60,000 nt of DNA from Symsagittifera roscoffensis. Taxonomy: Eukaryota > Xenacoelomorpha > Acoela > Convolutidae. Positions 1-12,262 of the stretch are shown here, one piece after another. The notes under the pieces were generated by a model. It saw nothing but the letters and a program-made list of their open reading frames with translations. It was not told the DNA's origin and ran no database searches. The position numbers were made by a program, and so were the translations under genes. Position 1 is the stretch's first letter; each line of letters starts with the position of its first letter. The stretch covers positions 49,149,618 through 49,209,617 of the forward strand of contig NC_087067.1 of the NCBI RefSeq assembly GCF_963678635.1, in the 5' to 3' direction.

Positions 1-1512
1 GCAAGAGAAATTTAGTTCGTCTAAGTTACACAATTCTTGGACCAGATATGTACAGTTTTAATCCTTAGCATCTTGATAAATGTGGTCTGAGCTCACTATA
101 ACGTAACAACGCTGTAAAAGGAAGAATATATGTTTTTGATGATGAAAATGATGATAAATTGATAAATTATGAAAATTATGGCTGAAATGGAGTGCCTTTG
201 TCAACTTCAATGGTCATCAGAAAGTTCTCGACTTATCTGTTGTCAAATGGCTTTCTATCAGACATTTGAGCATTCAGAATCAAACAAACAGCCGCAGCAG
301 CACCACAGAAGACCATTTGTTACGAATTATCTACCAAACAAAAAATTTTATGAGCAAACACGATAAAATATTGTCAAAAATGTGGATCCCAAACTCATCA
401 AAATCCGAAGCTCAAAAAATTATTTCAGGAAGTAGGGAACGATTGAGTCAAGAAAGACGCTTAAGAAATTAATACAGGACACTAGAAAACGTACAGCGCG
501 TTCTAAAGCGTATATAATAATTCAGAAATATTTGCTGCAAAGTGGTAAAAATTGCTTTTCAAGTAAAAAAAACGCATACAATTCCAACAAAATCAATCAA
601 TATTGTTTTCTTGGAAAAAATTTTACAATAAGGGATGCTACTGCATCGATTGGATCGCCTGAATTGAGAACGAGAATTGAAATCGCAGCAGCAATTTAGA
701 AATACGATCTGCTTCGATGGAAAATTTTTAAAGCAAACATGAACAGAAGAAAGGCGAGTAAAGGCCAAGTAAATGCGCGGAAGTCGTGAGCGTTGACTGT
801 GGAACTCGAGGAGAAGGCGAACGTCAATTAAGTGGTAAGACTAGGTTGAGGTTGTTTTTTTCTTTGGTGAGTGCCAGATGAGTTTAATTGATCGTGGCCT
901 GCAAAAAAGAATGGACCGCAATATTGCTATCACCACCACTCCTTAGATTGATCCTGAAAAAAAACTCACATGGAAACTTGTGTATGCTGATCTATAACGT
1001 TTTAATAAAATTATTAGCAGTTTCATGACACTTAAGTTTCTGATAAAATGTCTCGATGACAAAATTTAACCAGATTTTCTAAAGTTTTGCACAGCTTTCA
1101 ATTAAGACTCTGGAGGTAACCTAGCTAATGCAAGAAGAGGTATAGATGAGAAGTGGGGGTCTTCCGTATCTTCTATTTAAACCTGCATGCAAGGTGTAAT
1201 GTCAAAAACTTGATCAGCCGACACAAGAACAAGCTCAAAATTTTTTCAGAAAGACTATAAAAACTTGGTTGACAGGTCTGTCAGATTATTAGGTGAAATG
1301 ATTTGCCGTAGTTTGAGCGAGAAGTTTCATTTTTGGACCAAAACATCCTCTACGAGACAAGTTCAATTAAATTGATTTCCTAGCTGATTTTGAGAGTTTT
1401 TGTCTGAGCTGAGATTAAATAGAATACCCGAGAAAAACTATGCGAGATTGAAGCAGCAGCAACGAAATATTTTACGATTGTGAAACAGACACCCTCTGAC
1501 AAAAGAGTTTAA
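1..1512. other. unassigned AT-rich sequence
   Basis: I see no coding region, RNA gene or clear repeat structure here. All open frames are short (under 100 codons), lack recognisable motifs and are scattered over both strands. The right end may hold further decayed N-terminal sequence of the Penelope-like element that follows, but I could not recognise it. Confidence 0.4.
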
Positions 1513-2880
1513 AAAGCCGGAAAATATTTGAAGGAAAATGGTCTTCTGGTAGTTCCTTTTGATAAGATTTTTTGTGTAATGAAAAAGCAGACATATGAGA
1601 GAAAACTAAATGACTTGCTGCAGGTTGAAATATTCAGTGGGAGGAAGAATCCGACTAGCAGTGTTGCCAGAAAAATCAAAAAAGACATAACCAAGTAAAA
1701 ATTACTTGCCATGAAAAAGAAGACGAGATACAAGGTTGAGATCAATGGTGCGCAACCAGCTAGGCTGCATAGGTTAGAAAAAATGCCCAAACAAGGCACA
1801 CCAATTCGTCCCGTCCTCTTTTTACCTGGTAGCTCAAATGACTATCTAAATACAACGGTGGAAAAAGGCTCTGATGAATTTGAGGCGGCTGACTTAGTAA
1901 CGATTACTCAAATGCCTTGCGAGATCTTGGAGAAAACTCAATTGGATTCCGATGAAAGTATAATTAATTTCCCTTGATGTAAAGATCTTGTACACTAATA
2001 TGTCCCCAAATAAGCTGTTGAAATAGCCATGAGGAGGTTTTAAGAGCTAAGCAATCCTCAGGAACTATCTCGCAAAACTATGAAAAAGCTACTAAACTTG
2101 GCTGTGAGTAAGGCACACTTTAAATGCAGTGATTCTCGGTATAAACAAAAGTACAGCCTAGCAACGGGTGCCTCTCTAGGAGTAACACTGGCCAATATGT
2201 GCCTTAAAGAATACGAGCCAGCATTACAACAAGACGTAACAAAATTAATGTTGCTAAAGTAGGTCAACAACAAAGTCCGAAAAAGGCGATGTATCGAACT
2301 AAAGGGGTAGAAAACGAAGCCTGCCTAATTGAGTCCATTTAGGGTGTTGTAACATATTGGAATCAAAAGCGCAGGTCTCGCTGAAATACTCTGGTGCTGC
2401 AGGACGCTCAAAAATCAGCGGGAAACAGACCGGAATTAGAATTATGTTGAAATGTTTCTAAGATATGTGGATGACATAGTTAAAACTGTGAGGGGCGATC
2501 CTGGGGTAGTCTTCGAGGCTGCTAATTAGTTGCATACAAACTTGCTGTTCATTATAGAAGAACTTGATAGTAACGGTAATTTGGCCTTTTTGGGTTCAAA
2601 TGTCAAAGTGAACTCAGGAAAAACGGTCACACGTGGGTGGTTCCAAAATTTCACAGATACCGGTACCATTCTTAAATTTAGAGGCTTCGCGCAGTTGCAG
2701 TACAAAGGAAACTTTATTGATGGGACGGTCCAACAAGATTTCAGATGTACCTCAAAATGGGTAATTTTTGGCAGAAAATTGGAGGACATTTAGGAGCAAT
2801 GGATTTAAAATCAATATCAGGAAAAAGGGGGGAACTGGTTAGTGTTTGAAACTTTAAACAAGATCATTGAGAGAAAGAAA
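1513..2880 (+). pseudogene. decayed Penelope-like element reverse transcriptase
   Basis: This is a remnant of a retroelement reverse transcriptase read on the plus strand with several stops and frame changes. Around 1513-1700 the frame gives a Y-L-K-E-N-G-L-L-V-V-P-F-D-K segment. At 1760-1830 comes a G-T-P-I-R-P-V-L segment, both typical of the finger region of Penelope-like RTs. Around 1955-2030 a damaged match to the motif A type L-D-V-x-x-L-Y-T-N-V-P is followed by A-V-E-I-A. Near 2160-2220 lies the G-A-S-L motif region, then F-L-R-Y-V-D-D-I at about 2452-2478, which holds the catalytic Asp pair, and a conserved thumb-side stretch to 2793. A last match ending near 2880 reads V-F-E-T-L-N-K-I-I. 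The stretch 2262-2450 between motif B and the Y-V-D-D motif ends in W-C-C-R-T. I see no GIY-YIG endonuclease region. Stops at 2526, 1702 and elsewhere make it non-functional. The family call rests on recalled motif spacing. Confidence 0.7.
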
Positions 2881-4084
2881 TTAGAAGGTTACAACATCAA
2901 AACAGAGAAATGATAAATGAATGAAAGACTCACCTCTCTTTTTTGCAATGCAATATCGAGGTAATCCATCGCAACTGATACCTGAACAGACGCGGCAGAA
3001 ATCCAGAGCATAATTATTTTTCACAAGAAAGTAAAAAACATGCTTGCCATCCCTCAGAACTTCCTTTGCAAGTAAACTTAAGTCCAAAGTGGTGTACTAG
3101 CTTACATGTTATGGATGTTACTCCCCAACATTCTCTGATCTGCTTCGATCTATTAAAAAGAATCTAGAGGAATAAGTTTGACCCAAGCATCCCCCTCAGT
3201 GCTAAATATGCCTAACCGCTCGAAATATATAAAACTACGAAAAGGCAGAAAACACTAATAGCTGTTAGTGCTATTTAATAACATAACAGCTCGAGAATAG
3301 ACGACTTATCAGACAGGAAAGACTCTATATGATAATTGCTCTGTCAGAACTTGAGCACGTGTATCGAGGAACGCAGGCCAGGTGGTTTTCTTAAGCAGAG
3401 AATCTCCCTCGCAATGCAGGTTGAGAACGCTGCCCGTGACGAAAATTCTTAAAAAAACATTTGCCCTGAAGTTTATACCGACGGAAAATAAAGTTAGGTC
3501 CTAAAACGGCTGGCTAGCGCCTAAATACAGGTTCACATGCTTTTGACCGTCTCTATCAAAGCCAGTTCGATGTGTGGTCAATTAACCTCGAGTCGACAAA
3601 GTCGTTACTATTTAAAACTATCGGCCAGATCGCGCAAATTAACTTAGTTTCTTGCAAAAACAGTGAGCTCATGGCTGGGTCTCAGTATTTTGAGACCACG
3701 TGGTCACTCCTAAAAACAAGACTACTAATTAATTATCATACTAATTTTTTTTTAGTAGATAAAAATCATCCTATCCATCGGAGATGGATCAACCCTTTCC
3801 CTCAACTCCTAGCTTTTCCTTGTCTGGAAACGAATTTGATGTTATTCAATTTACTTTAGGACATACCAAGAAGCTAAAACTTGTTGAAACTGATAGTGAG
3901 CTTTTTCACAAGACCCTTCCCAATTCTTGAATCCGATCAAAGAACTGTCTTGTTGTCGACCGGGAAAGGTGGTAAAATCCTCCCAATACCCCTCTGAATT
4001 ATCGATAATTTTTTCAAAACGATTGTAGCCGCCCAATCGTACAATTCGGAATGCTCTTCCACTAATATCTTCGATTGTAAATTT
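2881..4084. other. unassigned sequence with a short uncertain ORF
   Basis: No recognisable gene is present. A short plus-strand frame starts at 3784 (M-D-Q-P-F-P-S-T-P-S) and stops at 3928. It follows a T-rich tract ending in AG near 3755 that could pass for a splice acceptor, and weak continuation in other frames leads into the repeated block at 4085. I do not recognise the protein and cannot show that it is coding. Confidence 0.3.
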
Positions 4085-4782
4085 CTATCATCTGTCTGTT
4101 TTTCTCAGCGAAAACTGTCGCTCTTGATCCGACTAGCGAGAATCATTGTTCTGATTGTCGCGCTTCTGCGTTCACAAAAATATAAATTGTCTTGTGTCTC
4201 TACATACGAATTTTTAAAATTTCACACGTTAGTTGAAACTGACTTCCCCCATATTGTTCAGTTTGTCGAATAAGACTGTTAATTCTCCGAATTAGTTAAT
4301 TTACTCCGGATGAAACTGCTTATGAAAAACTACTTCCTGACAAAATTACCTGTCATAATTATTTATGAAACTTTTTTTATTAAAACCGTAGAGTATCATC
4401 GGTAGAAATTTAGGGGGTTTAAAAATTTTAACCGACTACTACTTTACTACTTTACTTTGTCAACTTGTTAGTGATTCGTACTCTTCGCTATAATCACTCG
4501 ACTCGGACGACAATTTTATGGCAATTTAAAAAAAATCAAAATTCGATGACGGAAAACGGAAAATCTGCAAAAAAAAGTTTACGGATTGAAAAAAGCAGCT
4601 CGTTGTAAGGGGTGAAGTCCCAATTGTACCAAGCTTCATTTGTACCAAAAGGAAAATCGGGCCCATTTGTACCACAATGATTCTTCTCGATTTCTGATTC
4701 GTCGAAATATGAGCCAACGAACTATTACATAAATTAGTCAACAAATTCTTAAATTAAACAACCATTTATTTCATTATTACGA

Positions 4783-4813
<31 letters not shown>

Positions 4814-4905
4814 AAATATTTAATTCTCCTAAATAAAGTAAGGCTGAAATAAAAACAAAAATATGAAATCAAGATCGACAGTTTGAACAGGTGCACTTCA
4901 AGAAC
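4085..4905 (+). repeat. repeat block, copy 1
   Basis: This block of about 0.8 kb recurs at 6197-7019 and, from its middle onward, at 13866-14390. Shared landmarks are the start TATCATCTGTCTGTTTTTCT, a segment around TATCATCGGTAGAAATTTAG, a pair of GTACCA-containing segments near 4620-4680, and a GAA microsatellite at about 4787-4816. The first 190 bases keep a similar frame in copies 1 and 2, ending in V-Q-F-V-E and a stop at 4270-4272, so a decayed coding segment is possible. In copies 1 and 3 the block leads straight into the LINE-like RT fragment, so it may be the upstream part of that element or a repeat it inserted next to. Confidence 0.65.
4785..4817 (+). repeat. (GAA)n microsatellite
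   Basis: A run of AAG/GAA triplets with few interruptions. Equivalent tracts occur at the same place in the other copies of the block, at about 6891-6935 and 14278-14301, with different lengths. Confidence 0.9.
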
Positions 4906-4974
4906 CATGAACAAGAGTTCAGTTGATCAAAAGTTGACATTGTTCTCTCTAAAAGAAGTTCATTGACTCTTATT

Positions 4975-6144
4975 TGTCTAGGACAAAAATGTGGCATTGA
5001 ATATGCGATCCACACGCTAAGAGATCAATACAGCAAAAACTCCGCCGATGCTGTTTTATTGATAGATGCCAAAAACGCTTTCAACTCAATTAATCCAAAG
5101 CTGGCATTGAAAAACATCGAAAAACCCAGGTATATCCACTAGCAATGGCCATGTACGGTCTAGCCGTAATACACCTCAAGAAACTTTTATCAGTAGACAA
5201 CGTAATCCAGAAATGGTACGCAGACGACGCAAATGCAGTCGGTAATTTAAGCAATCTACGAACCGTCCTCGATAAAGTTGTATCTCTAGGTAAATTTTTT
5301 GGCTACCATGTTAAAGCATCCAATGCCAACTGATTGTCAAAAATGAAAAACTCGGTGAAGCTGAGGAAATCTTCAAAAATATGGGAATCACTATAAAAGC
5401 AGGCGCCCGAGTGCTTGGTTCAGTTATAGGAACAGAATCTGAATGTAAAAATTTCCTCGAATTTCAACAGAATGAGCAAATCAAAATTTTGAAAAAACTA
5501 ACGAAAATCGCTAAAAACTCCCCCAAAACGTTTATGCCTGCTATACTAAAGGAGCTCAAGAAAAGCTTTCATTTCTTATCAAGACAACACCTAACACTAT
5601 GGAACACTAAGAAATATGTGAAAAGATTATCAAAGAACATTAAATACCTAACCTAATCGATAAAGACACCTTGAACCCCCAGTTCCGTGAGATATCTTCC
5701 TTACCCCCTAAAATGGGTGGCCTTAACATCAAGCTGCCATCCGATCATGAAAGCTATCTAGAATGGTCTAAGGAAACATCACTAGTACTGGATTCTCAAG
5801 ATCCTGTTACAGCAATAACAAAGCAAGAAAAAATATGTACGAAAATCAAAAAATTGAAAACTGATAGATCAAACCGAAAGAAAACAAACCTCATGAACTT
5901 CTTAGATGAAACAGATAAATAAGCAATCGAACTGGCCTCTGAAAAGGGAGCCTCTAACTGGCTCAACGTTTTACCATTGAACAGATATAATTTCAACCTG
6001 AATAAATGAGAATTCAGAGTGTGGTATTTACTTGAGATACGTTTGAGAACCGACCAAAACCCCACTCACATGTGCATGTGGTGCTAATTTTAACTTGACA
6101 ATGCGTTACACTGTGCAAAGGGCGGTTACACACACATAAGACAC
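4975..6144 (+). pseudogene. LINE-like RT/endonuclease fragment, copy 1
   Basis: This is the middle of a non-LTR-type reverse transcriptase polyprotein, broken by frameshifts. From 4981 the frame reads G-Q-K-C-G-I-E-Y-A-I-H, then D-A-K-N-A-F-N-S (motif A, about 5069-5092). About 150 bp carrying motif B are missing after 5128. The frame resumes at 5145 with A-M-Y-G and reaches W-Y-A-D-D (motif C, about 5213-5227). Downstream come a thumb region, an M-G-G-L-N-I segment near 5712 and the start of a Cys/His site (H-M-C-M-C near 6068-6082), then G-G-Y-T-H-I-R-H ending at 6144. The sequence then passes directly into a 43-bp tip of the giant element LTR. The same motif B deletion is present in the second copy at 14466-15603, so the two copies are duplicates of one already defective element. 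Confidence 0.7.
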
Positions 6145-6187
6145 TTTAAGAGTCGCCTACTTCAGTCACATATGATGTTAAAGAAAA
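6145..6187 (-). repeat. 43-bp LTR tip of the giant element family
   Basis: The first about 43 bases of the element B LTR (plus-strand order) are present here in diverged form: CGCCTACTTCAGTCACATAT and then the GATGTTAAAGAAAA segment. They are attached to the LINE fragment at exactly the same point (after I-R-H) as the full LTR at 15604. The LTR then breaks off and the repeat block begins again at 6197. This marks a duplicated insertion junction, since a second independent insertion at the same base is unlikely. Confidence 0.75.
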
Positions 6188-6196
6188 TCTATCATC

Positions 6197-7019
6197 TATC
6201 ATCTGTCTGTTTTTCTCAGCGGAAACTGTCGTTCTTGTTCCGACTAGCGAGAATCGTTGTTCTGATTTTCGCGCTTCTGCGTTCACAAAAATTTAATTTG
6301 TCCTGTGACTCTACAAACGAATTTTTAAATTTTCACAGTTCAGTTGAAACTGACTTCCCCCATATGGTTCAGTTTGTCGAATAAGACCAAAGTTTTGTCC
6401 GAATTAGTTAATTTGCTCCGGATGAAACTGCTTATGAAAAACTACTTCATGACGAAACTACCTGTCATAATTATTTATGAATTTTTTTTTATAAAACCAT
6501 AGAGTATCATCGGTAAAAATTTAGGGTTTAAAAAGTTTCAACCGGCTACTACTTAACTACTTTACTTAGTCAAGTTGTTACTGATTCGTATTTTTCGCTA
6601 TATTCACTCGACTCGGACGACAATTTTACGGCATTTAAAAAAATCAAAATTCGATGAAAGAAGACGGAAAATCTGCAAAAAAAGTTTACGGATTCAAAAA
6701 AGCAGCTCGTTGTGGGGGTGAAGTACCAATTGTACCAAACTTCATTTCTACCAAAAGGAAAATCGGTCCCATTTGTACCAAAATGATTCAACTCGATTTC
6801 TGATTCGTCGAAAAGTGAGCCAACGAACTATTACATAAACTAACCAACAAATTTTTAAAATAACCAACCATTTATTTCATTATTACGATAAAAAGAAGAA
6901 GGAGAAGAAGAAGAAAAAGAAGAAGAAGAAGAAAAAATTAATTCTCCTGAATAAATTAAGGTAAAAATAAAAACAAAAATACGAAGTCAAGATTGACAGT
7001 TTGAACAGGTGCACTTCAA
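6197..7019 (+). repeat. repeat block, copy 2
   Basis: Second copy of the 4085 block, clearly diverged by substitutions and small indels, with a longer interrupted GAA tract at about 6891-6935. It parts from copy 1 just after CAGGTGCACTTCAA near 7019. From there to 7084 are short imperfect repeats of the type GAACCTGTTCAAA. ORF-X-derived sequence of the giant element starts after that. Confidence 0.7.
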
Positions 7020-7084
7020 ACTGCACCTGATTAAACTGCGAATATTTGAACCTGTTCAAATTGCGAATTTTTGAACCTGTTCAA

Positions 7085-10000
7085 ACTGTGAATATGGCCG
7101 TTGCTATATTCACAATAGTGTTCGTGTAACACTCAGCCACTATCTGCATTTCCCTTTTCTCTCTTTCTATTACGTCGCCAAATCAAGCGACTTGATCTTT
7201 TCTCTGGAAATACTGCACTCTGACACATGATCGCCATCACAAGTGTGCTCTCCGCCTCCACACGTCAGGTCAAGACAACTACCGGGTTCCAACTTCTTTA
7301 CTGATCCCAGCTTACTCATCGCCTCACCCGAATCTTCACTCTGAGGCAGGATCAGCTTGTGTATTACATTCAGAGTTCCCAAATCTTCATCCCTCGTCGG
7401 TGCCAGCCTCACTTGCTCCATGACCTCTTCAATCAAGCTTGCGTGGGGATGTGGGCACCAGGACGGTCTCAGCAACTTCCAAATCGTTCCTAAATTCGTA
7501 ATCGGCATGCCATTCCCATTCCCCATTTTCAATTCTACTCTCTTGTTCGAGCGCGGTACGCTAATCACCTTTGGCATCCTCTCAAGTAACAGGTCTAGGC
7601 TCGGTTTTTCTCATTCCACTGAATCAATCTCGATTAACTTCTCTGTCCAAAACTTTAACAGCTCCGTCACTTTGTGATTCCTGTGAGCGCTCCCTGCCTC
7701 TGAATCCAAGAAAGGGTTATACGCTATCCCCATTATTCCAGATACATATTGGTATTCTCCCCGTTTGTTGGAATTCGAGTAATCTTCAGCCGAGGCCAAG
7801 TTACGATGCACGTCATGTCCCTCTTCGAATTTCTTGTTGTAGAAACTTCGTATTTCGTCAAGTTTGCCATGATTCTCTAGAGATTGCCTGGAGTCATCTT
7901 CCTTTTCGATCCCCGTACTCTGGTACAAGTTAGTATGACCGTAGAGACTCTCCTCTCCATAGTTTTGCTCCCCATGGCCTTCTGATGACACACTTGGACG
8001 GTACTGCTGGTCATCACCGACATTATCCACCTCAAGAAACAAGTGGCATCTTTTCTTCTCGCTAGACTCAAACCGGAATTATCTCTGGCGATATGCTGTA
8101 CCAGCATCTGATAAACGTCTAGACTCTTGTTGCCCAGCTTCAACTTATCGTGTGAGGTCAATACTTCCAATTCTATTCCCACTAGGCTCCATGCGAACGT
8201 CAGCTGCCCCGCTGTTCTAACGAAAGGATTTGCAATCAATGGCAACGCGGCGAGGGTGTTCTCATCGCCTCTTCGAAGTAATACCGCAGCAAGTTCTGCC
8301 AAGTTCGTTTCAGCTGGCTTACCAATTCTAACATATTAATCTCGGCTTTTTTTGGGGAAGCCCAATTGCGACGCTTGCGGGACACCCCACGATTGAGCTT
8401 CCTCAGGCAGTCCTCCGGTTCCTTCATTGTCTCCAGAGTCATCCACCAAGGTCGAGCCGTACTCCACGTCGCATTCGTCTCAAGAGAATCACTGGCCACT
8501 TGTTTCCCAATAGCCTGATGCTCGCTCGAGATCCATTCTTTGCCAACTTCCACTTCCCACGTTTGTCCATTCGTCGAACTCCTTTTCGTGCTCGCCTTCT
8601 GAGGTCTGAAGTCTTCTTCCATTGCCAGACTCGTCGGGACCTCCATCTCTTTCACCACCTCGGCCAGCCTCTTTGGTTCGGAGCTACCCTTGTAGGCCGT
8701 TGTCTTCCACCGCGCTAGAACCATGGGATCCGTCTCCCTCAGATTCTTCTCAGAGACCGCATCCGCCGAGGGGCTATTCAACTCTTCTACCTCCCTTTTC
8801 CTCTTTCGAGACCTCACACCCTTGCTTGGGGGCGTCGTCACTACCATCACTGATTCGACCTCTTTGTCCCGGTCCAGCCCTTCCGACTCTTGCCTCCCCC
8901 TTCTCGAGCCTTAAGGATATTAATATCTTGAATCATATTACTAGTCTTAACCTTATCCTCACTTTCAACCTTAATTTTTTGTTTCAGAGTAGAGCTGTCT
9001 TTACATTCATCATCTTTGGTCTTCAGCTCCGTTTCCCTCAGCTTGATCATCTTGCTCAACAGCTCTTTTCTCGCCTTTTCGTCCAGTCCGGTGCCCATCA
9101 TAACTGGTTCACCGAATTTCACCACCGTGTCCCATAACTATTCTTTGAAACTCTCCAGCGTAGCTTCGGTTTTCGCTTTCTGGTTAAACTCGCTCAAGAA
9201 TTCTCGCCATTTATTGCCCTCGAAGGCATTCTTCTTACTTTCTATGGCACTCAAGAGGATCATTCCCATATTGGAGGTTACGCTGGTCAAGGGTAGTTCC
9301 AGGTTTTTTCGAGGGGATCCCAGGGGTGGCGTGGCCATGTTTGCCCAATCGTCCCCACTCAAGTCTTGCAGTAACTCATGTGTAGTGAAGTCGCTTTCAG
9401 CTCGAGCTTGGTCTGGTGTGTTTCCCACCTCCATCTCTTCTCCCGCATCACTGAGAGTTTCATCCATACTCTCTCCTTCCTCTGACTCAGCCTGCCCTCT
9501 CTCAAGTGCGTATTTGAACCTATCCTCAACGGGGTTGCTTCTTCTAACTCCAGGGGTGCCTACTGACAAAGGTGAGGGTGTTCCCGGGTCCGGCTTCTTA
9601 TATTCGCTGAGGGCCACAAACAAGGGGCCCGCTGCATCCAGGTCTCTCTCTTCTTGTTTCATCTCTAGTTGCTTCAGTCCGTAGGCCGCCCGGTACTTCC
9701 TCGTGGCAAACTTCATCTCGTCTTTTAGAGCGATATGTCCCTCTTCCATTATCATTCTCCCATCTTCCCAAACCGGAAGCTTGTTCTCCAGATCCGCTTG
9801 ATCGAGCTTTCTCAAGATATTCCGAACCCCGAACTTTGGAGGCATTGAACCTATCATCTTCTTTGCTTGCGTCGTCCATGAGTTTATCTTGGTCTTATAC
9901 CTGTGGAAATAAACTGCTGCTGAGTATCCGATAAACAAGGGATCCCAACCATCGGTGAACTCCTTCTGCTGCTTCTCCACCGCGGCTCTTGCGTACAGGG

Positions 10001-10146
10001 AAGGGACCACCAGTGGGCTAATTCATCCCCAATTCATTTTCATGACCATCGGGAACTCGGGGACGGGGTTGGGCAAAATTTTTCTCTCTAGTATCATTTC
10101 TAACTCCCTCTTTACCAGCTCGAAACTCCCTTTCCACGCCGGAATT
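7085..10146 (-). pseudogene. ORF-X fragment of the giant element, segment 1
   Basis: This is colinear with about 36995-40083 of the intact ORF-X in element A, read on the minus strand. It is broken into several open pieces (7170-7577, 7611-8042, 7877-8302, 8236-8850, 8847-9125, 9138-10010) by frameshifts and stops. Recognisable landmarks include the P-S-W-C-P-H-P-H-A-S-L-I-E-E segment near 7435-7480 and the region around G-W-D-P-L-F-I-G-Y near 9925-9950. It has no LTR at its left end and begins inside the ORF, so it is a truncated copy. It holds the middle region (about 8850-10140) that is deleted from element B and from segments 2-3. Confidence 0.75.
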
Positions 10147-12262
10147 GTTGCCCAGCTTCAACTTATCGTGTGAGGTCAATACTTCTAATTCTATTCCCAC
10201 TAGGCTCCACCCGAACGTCAGCTGCCCCGCTGTTCTAACGAAGGGATTTGCCATCAATGGCAACGCGGACGAGGGTGTTCTCATCGCCTCTTCGAAGTAA
10301 TCCCGCAGCAAGTTCTGCCAAGTTCGTTTCAGCCAGCTTCCCAATTCTAACTTATTAATCTCGACTTTTTGTTGGGTAGCCCAATTGCGACGCTTGAGGG
10401 ACACCCCACAATCGAGCTTCCTCAGGCATTCCTCCAGTTCCTTCCTTGTCTCCAGAGTCATCCACCAAGGTCGAGCCGTAATCCTAGTCGCATTCTTCTC
10501 AAGAGGATCACTGGCCACTTGTTTCCCAATAGCCTGATGCTCGCTCGCGATACATTCTTTGCCAACATCCACTTCCCACGTTTGTCCATTCGTCGAACCT
10601 CTTTTCGTGCTCGCCTTCTGAGGTCTGAAGTCTTCTTCCATTGCCAGACTCGTCGGGACCTCCATCTCTTTCACCACCTCGGCCAGCCTTCTTGGTTCGG
10701 AGCTACCCTTGTAGGCCGTTGTCTTCCACCGCGCTAGAACCATGGGATCCGTCTCCCTCAGATTCTTCTCAGAGACCGCATCCGCCGAGGGGCTATTCAA
10801 CTCTTCTACCTCCCTTTTCCTCTTTCGAGACCTCACACCCTTGCTTGGGGGCGTCGTCACTACCATCACTGCCGTCAAAGGATTCAAATTCCAGAACTTG
10901 GGGTAAGTTTCAATGGGACCTTTACGTTTCCCCCCATTCTGCGTTGCAATTGTCTCCGAAAATTGAACACTACTAACTCGGGATCCTCGACTTTCCCGAA
11001 GAGCACCGTGTCGCTCATTCGTACCCTCAGCTCCTCTTGTCTGCACCAATTCAACGCCGTTCCGTCTAGTACACTTATCAGACTCACGTGCACCCCTGAG
11101 TTGCGGTATGCCGCCACGAGCGGATCCGGAAAGGCATACGTCATCGCCGGCCCACAGATGCAAGTTACGACCTCGCCAAGCCCCCTGATCACTCCCAACG
11201 GATCAGATCTCATGGCCAAACATAGGTCAGTCAATAGAGGGATGCCACCATTCGCCTCCTTCCATTCTTCTCTCGTCTTGGGGTTCCTCTCTTCGCCAGT
11301 CAGGTATCGATTTTGCATCTAAAGATACTCCACCAGCAACGTCTTCAGTCCGGCGGTGCACTTAAACGAGTAAGTTTCTGTACTCGGGTGAGTTTTCCCC
11401 ATCGACAGGGGTTCCCATATTTCATCAACCGATGAAACGCCACCGGTTCCCCGTGAGTTAAGAGTACTAGTGTCAGGTACCCATCAATTCGAAGTGTCTC
11501 CACACCTCTACTGAACATGTACGCCGGACCCATGTTGAACAAATACCTGGGATAAACCAAGTACAGAGCCAGCAAGAGATTTATGGGCATGTTCAGCAAC
11601 TCTTGCACAAACGCCTCAAATATGGTATCCTTCGCATAGAACACCCTGGCCATGTACCCTTTCTCAGAACAAGGACTCAAGAATCTCAAGATCTCGCGAT
11701 TCTTCCTCGTCTTCAGCTCGTCCTTCGCATGCTCTCTCCAGAATCCTCCAATGGTGACTTCGTTTGCCGCTGTGACGAATCTCCCCACCGTCATCCCCGT
11801 GGTCTCTGCCACTTCCAGCTGCCCCTCAAGAAATTCCCATACCTGCTTGATGAGTGGTGGAGCATTCTTTTGCGTCTTATCCGTGGCGTTCTCAAGCCTT
11901 GGGGTCAGGAACGGCAACCGGCCTCTTTCCTGCGTCAGACGGTACCCATCGATTCCAATTGTCTCTCGGCCGCAGCCACGTTTTTTCTTTCATTGCTTGG
12001 TCCCCTCGCTTTGCTGGTGGAGCTCGTGATCATGGAGTCCATACCTCGGAACCATAGGCTGGCTGTCAGATGACTTATTATCGGGTGATTATCCCTAATC
12101 TCCGGATTGAGCTTTAACTGTCGAGCGAGATTCGAAATCTCGAGTAAGAGGACCTCGTCCAATACAATGAGAATGTCTGCTAACTCATAAAACCCCCTCA
12201 AGGCATGAGACACGTCCGCCCATGCAGCTGCTAACTCCGACCTAAGAAGTCTCAAGTTTGTC
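10147..12262 (-). pseudogene. ORF-X fragment, segments 2 and 3, duplicate of element B
   Basis: At 10147 the sequence jumps back to the equivalent of about 38030 in element A and runs to about 38748. At about 10868 it jumps to the equivalent of about 40107 and continues to about 41518. Exactly the same inner junction occurs at about 20028 in element B, and 10147-12257 is nearly identical to about 19309-21430. Both copies therefore descend from one deleted ORF-X. Open pieces are 10018-11163, 10884-11318, 11345-11917 and 11935-12522 on the minus strand. Differences from B are scattered single bases and small indels. Confidence 0.75.

Noticed and set aside
3540-3680. Vector or linker contamination suggested by adjacent CTCGAG and GTCGAC sites
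   Set aside because: The surrounding sequence is not recognisable vector, and two overlapping six-base sites can occur by chance.
10018-11163. A functional 381-aa host or element protein
   Set aside because: It is a chimera of two ORF-X segments joined by the deletion at about 10868 plus a short third piece; the same frames are broken in the duplicate near 19507-20322.
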